Source: Ruminococcaceae bacterium UBA6857 (GTDB taxonomy: Bacteria; Bacillota; Clostridia; Oscillospirales; Acutalibacteraceae). From it: 5,719 nt of DNA. A program made the position numbers and the translations under genes. Where the stretch lies: contig DKDD01000181.1 in NCBI GenBank assembly GCA_002451715.1, forward strand, positions 1-5,719, in the 5' to 3' direction. This document shows positions 1-5,194 of this stretch, in pieces (position 1 is the stretch's first letter; every line of letters starts with the position of its first letter). The notes under the pieces were generated by a model, which saw nothing but the letters and a program-made list of their open reading frames with translations, was not told the DNA's origin and searched no databases.

Positions 1-63
1 TATTTTCAATATAAATTAAGGTTGGGGCGGTTTAATTATAAAGCACCGCTTTGCCTTTTATAC

Positions 64-69
64 AAGGAG
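64..69 (+). promoter_or_regulatory. Ribosome binding site that sets the EEP gene start
   Basis: AAGGAG lies 8 bases before the ATG at 78. It rules in favour of that ATG over an in-frame TTG at 51, which has no Shine-Dalgarno sequence and would place nine extra residues before a clean signal peptide. Confidence 0.85.
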
Positions 70-77
70 AAAGTGCA

Positions 78-968
78 ATGAAAAACCTTTTATTAACAGT
101 GAAAAAGAAAATTCTTCCGCTTGTTCTTGCGTTGATGATGACGCTCGGAACTTACGCGCCGGCAAAGGTTGAAATCACTTCTGCGCCGGAAAAAAGCGAA
201 AATTCGGTGCGTATAATTTCGCAAAATCTTCGCTGCAACAATGACCTTTACGGTTTTGTTAAAAACCGCGCGCAGTTTGTTTGTGCAATGCTCAAAAATT
301 ATGAACCCGATTCGTTCGGCGTTCAGGAGGCGACCGAAACGTGGCTTTCGCTTCTTGACGAAGCGCTCGGCGAAAATTACGCAAGAGTGGGTGAACCGCG
401 CAACAAGGCAAAGAACACCGAATACAGCGCAGTATATTATAGAACCGATAAATTTGAACTTCTTGACGAGGGAACGATCTGGCTTTCAAAAACGCCAAAC
501 AAATTCGGCTCAAAGTCTTTCCTTTCCTCAATGCCGCGAATTTGCACATGGGCAACGCTCAAAAATAAAGAGACGGGCTTTGTTTATACCCACATCAACA
601 CCCACCTTGACCATCTTCTTGAATACACAAGGTCAAAGCAGGCGGATGTCCTTTTGACAAAAATCGGCGGACTTCAAAAGCGAGGATCGATTGTTTGCAC
701 GGGTGACTTCAATGCCGATGAAAAGGAAGAGGCCTATCAGAAAATGACCGCCGTGCTCGATGACTGCCGTCTTGCCGCAAAAGAAACCGAAAGCGGAAAA
801 ACTTTCCATAACTACGGCAGGGGAGACGCTTTTCATTCAACCGCAATCGACTTCATTTTCGTCACAAAGGAAACAGAGGTCGAACGCTATAAAATTATCA
901 AAGACACCGTTGACGGAATGTATCTTTCCGATCATTACGGAATCATGGCTGATATCATATTTAAATAA
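78..968 (+). CDS. Exported endonuclease/exonuclease/phosphatase (EEP) family hydrolase
   Basis: This 296-residue protein belongs to the DNase I-like EEP fold, whose members are metal-dependent phosphodiesterases or phosphatases acting on nucleic acids, phosphoinositides or sphingomyelin. The family's catalytic blocks appear in order: SQNLR (Asn50), GVQEA (Glu84), NTHLDH (His176), TGDFN (Asp210, Asn212), IDFIF (Asp258) and SDHYG (Asp285, His286). All expected catalytic and metal-binding positions are kept, so the enzyme is probably active. The N-terminus is a signal peptide: Lys9-11, a hydrophobic stretch at about 12-26, and an Ala-Pro-Ala site suggesting cleavage after residue 29. There is no lipobox cysteine, so it is likely secreted or released outside the membrane. 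It is the first gene of the operon, 14 bases before a GH2 glycosidase. Family membership is secure. The substrate is not known; a phosphate or phosphodiester group on a glycan, lipid or extracellular nucleic acid are all possible. Confidence 0.9.
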   Translation: MKNLLLTVKKKILPLVLALMMTLGTYAPAKVEITSAPEKSENSVRIISQNLRCNNDLYGFVKNRAQFVCAMLKNYEPDSFGVQEATETWLSLLDEALGENYARVGEPRNKAKNTEYSAVYYRTDKFELLDEGTIWLSKTPNKFGSKSFLSSMPRICTWATLKNKETGFVYTHINTHLDHLLEYTRSKQADVLLTKIGGLQKRGSIVCTGDFNADEKEEAYQKMTAVLDDCRLAAKETESGKTFHNYGRGDAFHSTAIDFIFVTKETEVERYKIIKDTVDGMYLSDHYGIMADIIFK

Positions 969-973
969 GGAGG
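967..973 (+). promoter_or_regulatory. Ribosome binding site overlapping the upstream stop codon
   Basis: AAGGAGG begins inside the TAA stop of the EEP gene and sits 9 bases before the GH2 ATG at 983. The overlap suggests that the two genes are translated from one message and may be translationally coupled. Confidence 0.8.
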
Positions 974-982
974 ATACCCAAA

Positions 983-3130
983 ATGAGACATTATATTTCA
1001 CTGAACGATGGCTGGACTTTTGAAAAGGTGGGCGAAAAAACCGTCGTTAATGTTCCGCACACATGGAACAACCTTGACGGCCAGGGCGCCGCACCGACCT
1101 ATTACAGAGGAAAATGCACATACACAAAAATTGTTGAACGCCAAAACGGCAAAACGTGGATTGAATTTAAAGGCGTAAACGCCGCCTGCACCGTTTATAT
1201 CAACGGAAACAAGGTCGGTTCACACCTTGGCGGTTACTCGGCTTTCAGATTTGAAATTACCGATTTTCTTTCTTCGCCGAAGAATTTTCTCACCGTTGAG
1301 GTTGACAATTCTCCGCTTCGCGAAGTATATCCCGAAACGGCGGATTTTACATTTTACGGCGGAATCTATCGCGACGTGAACCTTATCACCGAAGTTGAAA
1401 AGCAGCATTTTTCGCTTGATGACTGCGGCAGCAGCGGACTTTACATCACTCCGAAAATGAACGGTGATGTTTTTGTTAAAGCGCTCATCTCCGGCTATGA
1501 AACAGGCGTAAGAGTTCTTTATGAAGTTTTTGACATGGACGGAAAGCTTGTTGCTTCGGCAGGAAACAGAGTTAAGCTTCACGTTGAAAATCCGCACCTT
1601 TGGAACGGCGTTGAAGATCCTTATCTTTACACGCTCAAAGCAACGCTCTTTATGGAATCAAGAGTTGTTGACCGTGTTCAAAGCCGTTTCGGTTTCAGAG
1701 AAGTTAAATTTGACGCGGACAAAGGCTGCTTCCTCAACGGAAAACACATCAAGCTCAAAGGCGTTTCGCGCCACCAGGACAGGGAAGGACTCGGCAATGC
1801 GCTCACAATCAACGAGCACCGCGAAGACCTTGAACTTATTCGCGAAGTCGGCGCAAACTCGCTTCGCCTTGCGCACTATCAGCAGGCGGAGGAATTTTAT
1901 TCGCTTTGCGACGAAATGGGCTTTCTTGTTTGGGCGGAAGTTCCGGTAATTTCAAGATTTTCAAAGAAAAAGCAGGCCAACGCCCTTTCGCAGCTTGAAG
2001 AACTTATCAAGCAGAACATGAACCACCCGTCAATTTTCTGTTGGGGAATCGAAAACGAAATCACTATTCAGGGTGCGTCTCCGGCGCTTGTAAGTTCGCT
2101 TGAAGAACTCAATGACCTTGCCCATGCGCTTGATATTTCAAGACCCACAACCTGCGCTCAGCTTACAATGTGTCCGGTTGACAGCGAACTTAATAACATC
2201 ACCGATATCATGGGATATAACCATTATTACGGCTGGTACATGAAAACCTGCGACGGAATTGACGAATGGCTTGAAAAATTCAAAGAAGCACAGCCGAAAG
2301 TTCCGCTTTGCCTTTCGGAATACGGCGCGGAGGCGGTTCTCGGCTATTACAGCGATGACCCCGTTCAGGGCGATTACAGCGAGGGTTATCAGTCGCGCTT
2401 CCATGAGCATTATCTCAACACAATTTGCAATACCGAATGGCTTTGGGGCTCATACGTTTGGAATATGTTCGACTTCGGCTCTTCAATGAGAAATGAGGGC
2501 GGAGTACGCGGAAGAAACAACAAAGGTCTTGTTTCCTTTGACAGAAAAACGAAGAAAGACGCGTTTTATATGTATAAAGCCTTTTGGTCGGACGAAAAGT
2601 TTGTCCATATCGAGGGCGGAAGATATACTATGCGCACGATCGGAAAGCATGATTTCCGTGTAATTTCAAACTGCGAAGAAGTTACGCTCAAGTGCGCAAG
2701 ATATAAAAAGACTCTCAAGGGTTCGCATGTCTTCACTTTTGAGGGCGTACCCATCAAAGAGGGCAGCAACAAAGTCACCGTCACGGCAGACGGACAGAAG
2801 GAAACAATTGTTTTTGAAGGCGTTGAAAGCTATCCGAGAGAGTATTCACTTCCTGACGGCGCAACAACAATGGTTCGCAACTGGTTCCTTCCGAAAAGCG
2901 ATGCAATCAATCCCGAATATCTCAGCTCCGAGGATACAATCGGCGAAATTCTCAGCAATGAGGACATCAAAGGCATGGTCAGCGGCGTTGCGGGAATGCT
3001 TGTTTCAAGTCCGCTTGTCAAGCTTGTTGCTCCGATCAAGCTTAAAACGCTGCTCAACCTCAAGATTGTTCACATCAGCGACGACATGAAGGAGCTTGCC
3101 GACCAGTATCTTCAAACGATAAAAAAATAA
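983..3130 (+). CDS. Glycoside hydrolase family 2 enzyme, beta-galactosidase/beta-glucuronidase type
   Basis: The 715-residue product is a retaining GH2 glycosidase. Domains in order are an N-terminal sugar-binding jelly roll (about 1-140), an immunoglobulin-like domain (about 150-238), a TIM barrel (about 240-540), a short beta-rich domain (about 545-615) and a helical C-terminal tail (about 620-715). The acid/base is Glu359 in the GH2 signature NHPSIFCWGIENE, and the nucleophile is probably Glu446 in SEYG. The segment WNMFDFGSSMRNEGG followed by GRNNKGLV resembles clostridial and Bacteroides beta-galactosidases. However, NHYYGWY (413-419) and Asn512-x-Lys514 also resemble beta-glucuronidases, so the sugar is unresolved; beta-galactoside is my first choice. 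There is no signal peptide, so it should work in the cytoplasm on substrate brought in by the symporter encoded 15 bases downstream. The tail after 620 lies outside the catalytic core. Confidence 0.93.
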   Translation: MRHYISLNDGWTFEKVGEKTVVNVPHTWNNLDGQGAAPTYYRGKCTYTKIVERQNGKTWIEFKGVNAACTVYINGNKVGSHLGGYSAFRFEITDFLSSPKNFLTVEVDNSPLREVYPETADFTFYGGIYRDVNLITEVEKQHFSLDDCGSSGLYITPKMNGDVFVKALISGYETGVRVLYEVFDMDGKLVASAGNRVKLHVENPHLWNGVEDPYLYTLKATLFMESRVVDRVQSRFGFREVKFDADKGCFLNGKHIKLKGVSRHQDREGLGNALTINEHREDLELIREVGANSLRLAHYQQAEEFYSLCDEMGFLVWAEVPVISRFSKKKQANALSQLEELIKQNMNHPSIFCWGIENEITIQGASPALVSSLEELNDLAHALDISRPTTCAQLTMCPVDSELNNITDIMGYNHYYGWYMKTCDGIDEWLEKFKEAQPKVPLCLSEYGAEAVLGYYSDDPVQGDYSEGYQSRFHEHYLNTICNTEWLWGSYVWNMFDFGSSMRNEGGVRGRNNKGLVSFDRKTKKDAFYMYKAFWSDEKFVHIEGGRYTMRTIGKHDFRVISNCEEVTLKCARYKKTLKGSHVFTFEGVPIKEGSNKVTVTADGQKETIVFEGVESYPREYSLPDGATTMVRNWFLPKSDAINPEYLSSEDTIGEILSNEDIKGMVSGVAGMLVSSPLVKLVAPIKLKTLLNLKIVHISDDMKELADQYLQTIKK

Positions 3131-3136
3131 AGGGAG
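3131..3136 (+). promoter_or_regulatory. Ribosome binding site of the GPH symporter gene
   Basis: AGGGAG follows directly after the GH2 stop codon, 9 bases before the ATG at 3146. It supports that start and co-translation from the operon message. Confidence 0.75.
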
Positions 3137-3145
3137 AAAGAAAAT

Positions 3146-4552
3146 ATGGAGAAAACAAAAGAACTTCGTCCGTTTGGAATGAGGGATAAAATAGGCTATG
3201 CTTTCGGCGACCTCGGCTGCGGTCTTTCATTTTCGCTTGTTTCAAATTATATGTTCCTTTTCTATACTCAGTTCATCGGTGTTTCGGCGGAAAACTGGGC
3301 GTGGATAATTGTTGTTTCAAAAGCATGGGATGCGGTTAATGATATCCTCATCGGAAACATGGTTGACCGCACAAGAATCAGCAAAAAAAGCAAGTTCATG
3401 CCGTGGATAGTTATCGGTGCAGTTGGTCTTGTTGCTTTGACTATAATGACCTTTGCGCCCGTTACAATGCTTTCGCAGGGCGGAAAAACCGCCTGGTGCC
3501 TTGCTTCATACTGCCTTTGGTCTGTTGCATACACAATGGCAAACGTTCCTTACGGTTCGCTTCATTCGGTAATCACCGAAAACGGACGTGAAAGGACTTC
3601 GCTTTCAACTTTCAGAAGTATCGGCGCAGGCGTTGCAATGGTTTTTGTAATGCTCATTCCTCTCATTGCTTATGAAAACAAGGTTGTTGACGGAAAATCA
3701 ATTCAAATTCCGCATTTTAACCGCCTTTTCCCAATCTCGATTGTTTTTTCAATCGGTTCGCTCATTTTCCTTTTTGCAATGACAAAAATGGTTACGGAAC
3801 GTGTGCCATACGGCGAGGTTCCGGAAAAAGTCAGCTATGTTTCAACACTCAAAAGCTTTTTCACAAACCGTCCGATGGTTGGCGCAACGCTTGCAACCGT
3901 TGCATCGGTTATTTTCTATAACTCGTCGCTTTCGGTCAATAATCTTGTTTTTCAGTTTTATTTTAACGATGCGAAAAAAACAACAATCGCTTCCTTTGCC
4001 GGATATATTCCGCTTGTTTTGTTCATGCCGTTTGCCGGAAAACTTGTTGCAATGCTCGGAAAGAAAAAGCTCATCACAATTTTCGGCGCTGTCAGTGCGC
4101 TTGCCGGAATACTCATGCTCTTCCTTCCGATCACTCCGGACAGCAAGGGAATGTATATTTATATCGGCGGACTTATGATTGTAAATATCGGCAACTGTGT
4201 TTTCCAAATTATCGTTTGGGCGATCGTTGCGGACTGCATTGAACTGAGTTTCAGAAGAAAAGGCGTTCACGAGGAAAGCTCGCTTTATGCAATGTATTCC
4301 TTCTTCAGAAAGCTTGCACAGGGTGTCGGCTCTGCCATTGTTGCCCTTTCGCTTTCGGCAATCGGTTTTGTTGAAGGCGAAAACGCCGTTCAGCCGGCCG
4401 AGTTTTGTGCAAACATAAAGAACCTTTATATCGGACTTCTTATTGTCGGAACGGTTATTATGGTTCTTTGCATGGCGTTTATTTATAATATCAACAAAAA
4501 GCAGGAGGGAGAATTGAGCGTTCTTGAGGCCGAAAACCCCGCAATCGGATAA
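3146..4552 (+). CDS. GPH-family (MelB-like) sugar:cation symporter
   Basis: This 468-residue integral membrane protein belongs to the glycoside-pentoside-hexuronide:cation symporter branch of the major facilitator superfamily, which imports sugars and glycosides with Na+ or H+. Length and about 12 hydrophobic segments fit the family. Conserved cation-site features are visible: Asp22 in GDLGCG (like MelB Asp19), and the WDAVND motif with Asp62 and Asp66 (like MelB Asp55 and Asp59), followed by the usual basic loop after VDRTR. NVPYGSL (133-139) carries Asn where MelB has Asp124. Near the C-terminus, VADCIELSFRRKGVHEESS leads to YSFFRKL, with Lys389 matching MelB Lys377. The tail after about 450 is cytoplasmic and acidic. 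It is the last operon gene, so it most likely imports the glycoside cleaved by the GH2 enzyme. The family is sure; the substrate and the coupling ion are inferred only from relatives. Confidence 0.92.
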   Translation: MEKTKELRPFGMRDKIGYAFGDLGCGLSFSLVSNYMFLFYTQFIGVSAENWAWIIVVSKAWDAVNDILIGNMVDRTRISKKSKFMPWIVIGAVGLVALTIMTFAPVTMLSQGGKTAWCLASYCLWSVAYTMANVPYGSLHSVITENGRERTSLSTFRSIGAGVAMVFVMLIPLIAYENKVVDGKSIQIPHFNRLFPISIVFSIGSLIFLFAMTKMVTERVPYGEVPEKVSYVSTLKSFFTNRPMVGATLATVASVIFYNSSLSVNNLVFQFYFNDAKKTTIASFAGYIPLVLFMPFAGKLVAMLGKKKLITIFGAVSALAGILMLFLPITPDSKGMYIYIGGLMIVNIGNCVFQIIVWAIVADCIELSFRRKGVHEESSLYAMYSFFRKLAQGVGSAIVALSLSAIGFVEGENAVQPAEFCANIKNLYIGLLIVGTVIMVLCMAFIYNINKKQEGELSVLEAENPAIG

Positions 4553-4572
4553 ACAAAAATAAAATGAAACAA

Positions 4573-4616
4573 CCGTCGGAAAAGGAAAAAAACTTTCCTT
4601 TACGGCGGCTTTTTTT
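4573..4616 (+). terminator. Intrinsic terminator of the EEP-GH2-symporter operon
   Basis: The left arm at 4573-4588 pairs with 4594-4608. There is a GC-rich base of six pairs (one G-T wobble), a small internal loop, then AAAGGAAA against TTTCCTTT around a five-base loop. Seven T follow at 4610-4616. It starts 20 bases after the symporter stop. The bases before it are A-rich, so it may also act weakly on the opposite strand. Confidence 0.9.
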
Positions 4617-4703
4617 GCAAATAAAAGCAGTATATATAATAGTATACGAATTTGGCTTTGAAAAGACCTTGTAACATTCGGTATGCTCATGATTTTCAGA
4701 AAC

Positions 4704-4748
4704 AAAAAACCGAACCGCCGAAGTCTGAAAGACTTTGAGGTTCGGTTT
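4704..4748 (-). terminator. Intrinsic terminator of the Xre regulator gene
   Basis: AAACCGAACC (4707-4716) is the exact reverse complement of GGTTCGGTTT (4739-4748). Inside it, AAGTC (4721-4725) pairs with GACTT (4731-4735) around a TGAAA loop. Read on the minus strand, the stem ends in a run of T (4709-4704). The stem overlaps the regulator's stop codon at 4747-4749. Confidence 0.85.
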
Positions 4749-5001
4749 ATTCGTCGGTTTGATCAAAGTCAAAATCGTAGTCGTTGAGCTCGCTGAAATT
4801 CAAGAACTCGGAAAGCGTCATGTTAAAAGCAAGAGCGATTTTATGAAGGGTTTTTACACGCGGATTTTTCGTGAGTCCTCTCATAATGTTGTCAAGCGTC
4901 GATTGTTTAACGCCGCTCATGGTTGAAAGTTTGTTAACACTTATTTTCCGCTTTTTACAAAGAGAACGTATTCTGTTCACATATAAATCGGAATAGTCCA
5001 T
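4747..5001 (-). CDS. Xre/Cro-type helix-turn-helix transcriptional regulator
   Basis: This 84-residue protein is a single-domain Cro/C1-type DNA-binding regulator. The N-terminal helix (about 4-18) is followed by the helix-turn-helix: ISVNKLSTMSG (20-30) as the scaffold helix and turn, and VKQSTLDNIMRG (31-42) as the recognition helix. TLHKIALAFNMTLSEFLNF (51-69) completes the five-helix fold. Small proteins of this pattern are common in Clostridia. The tail ELNDYDFDFDQTDE (71-84) is strongly acidic and there is no ligand-binding or dimerisation domain. The start is supported by GGTGA five to nine bases upstream, a modest ribosome site. It is transcribed away from the SSS symporter gene across a 193-base gap full of repeats, so I infer that it regulates itself and that gene. 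It converges on the GH2 operon, which it might also affect; nothing seen here shows that directly. Confidence 0.9.
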   Translation of the reverse strand: MDYSDLYVNRIRSLCKKRKISVNKLSTMSGVKQSTLDNIMRGLTKNPRVKTLHKIALAFNMTLSEFLNFSELNDYDFDFDQTDE

Positions 5002-5027
5002 TCGATCACCGCTTTATTACCCGTTTT

Positions 5028-5048
5028 CTGTTAACAGTATTTTAACAG
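5028..5048. repeat. Tandem TTAACAG sites including a perfect palindrome (putative operator)
   Basis: CTGTTAACAG (5028-5037) is a perfect 10-base palindrome. A second TTAACAGT begins 11 bases after the first (5031 and 5042), about one helical turn. The pair overlaps the proposed -10 box of the regulator, which fits negative autoregulation. Binding by the neighbouring Xre protein is inferred, not shown. Confidence 0.55.
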
Positions 5049-5067
5049 TGAAAAAGAGAGGTGTTAC
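5039..5067 (-). promoter_or_regulatory. Putative promoter of the Xre regulator gene
   Basis: On the minus strand, GTAACA (5067-5062, four of six matches to TTGACA) is followed after 17 bases by TAAAAT (5044-5039, five of six matches to TATAAT). The gene start is about 38 bases further on. The -35 box overlaps an inverted repeat and the -10 box overlaps the TTAACAG repeats. Confidence 0.5.
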
Positions 5068-5103
5068 CCGAATACGGGTTGACTTTTTAACAAAACACCC
5101 CTC
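5056..5103. repeat. Nested inverted repeat between the divergent promoters
   Basis: The outer arms GAGAGGTGTT (5056-5065) and AACACCCCTC (5094-5103) pair at nine of ten positions. Directly inside is a second perfect inverted repeat, ACCCG (5066-5070) with CGGGT (5075-5079) around AATA. The structure lies upstream of both proposed transcription starts, so it would act as DNA rather than as an RNA hairpin, possibly as a binding site. Confidence 0.6.
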
Positions 5104-5109
5104 ACCCTC

Positions 5110-5138
5110 TTGACAAACGCTTTTATCTCTGATATCAT
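5110..5138 (+). promoter_or_regulatory. Strong sigma-70/sigma-A promoter of the SSS symporter gene
   Basis: A perfect -35 TTGACA (5110-5115), a 17-base spacer and TATCAT (5133-5138, five of six matches to TATAAT) predict a start near 5145. That leaves a leader of about 50 bases. The near-ideal sequence suggests that expression is limited by a repressor rather than by promoter strength. Confidence 0.85.
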
Positions 5139-5149
5139 ACTTTTACACT

Positions 5150-5156
5150 TTAACAG
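5150..5156. repeat. Third TTAACAG copy just after the SSS transcription start
   Basis: The same heptamer found twice near the regulator's promoter lies here about five bases downstream of the predicted start. A bound protein would block promoter clearance. It is only a half-site, without a palindrome. Confidence 0.4.
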
Positions 5157-5180
5157 GCAAAAGCTTTAAATCATTAAAGT

Positions 5181-5187
5181 AAAGGAG
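5181..5187 (+). promoter_or_regulatory. Ribosome binding site of the SSS symporter gene
   Basis: AAAGGAG sits 7 bases before the ATG at 5195 and fixes the start of this window-truncated gene. Confidence 0.85.
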
Positions 5188-5194
5188 TAGTCTC

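Noticed and set aside
51..77. TTG at 51 as the start of the EEP gene
   Set aside because: No ribosome site precedes it. AAGGAG is correctly spaced for the ATG at 78, which also gives a normal signal peptide.
1220..1597. 125-codon minus-strand frame, and similar frames inside the GH2 gene
   Set aside because: They are opposite or out of frame with a confidently identified enzyme, with no supporting motif.
4614..4640. Possible plus-strand promoter with TATAAT at 4635-4640
   Set aside because: The best -35 (TTTGCA) has only a 15-base spacer and overlaps the terminator T-run. No gene follows on that strand before the convergent regulator.
4644..4684. Imperfect inverted repeat ATACGAAT / ATTCGGTAT
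   Set aside because: It needs a bulge and a 24-base loop in AT-rich DNA and has no T-run or gene to act on, so it is probably chance.
3842..4705. 287-codon open frame on the minus strand
   Set aside because: It lies almost wholly opposite the symporter gene. Its composition is that of an antisense shadow (basic, no recognisable domain), and it runs across the plus-strand terminator.
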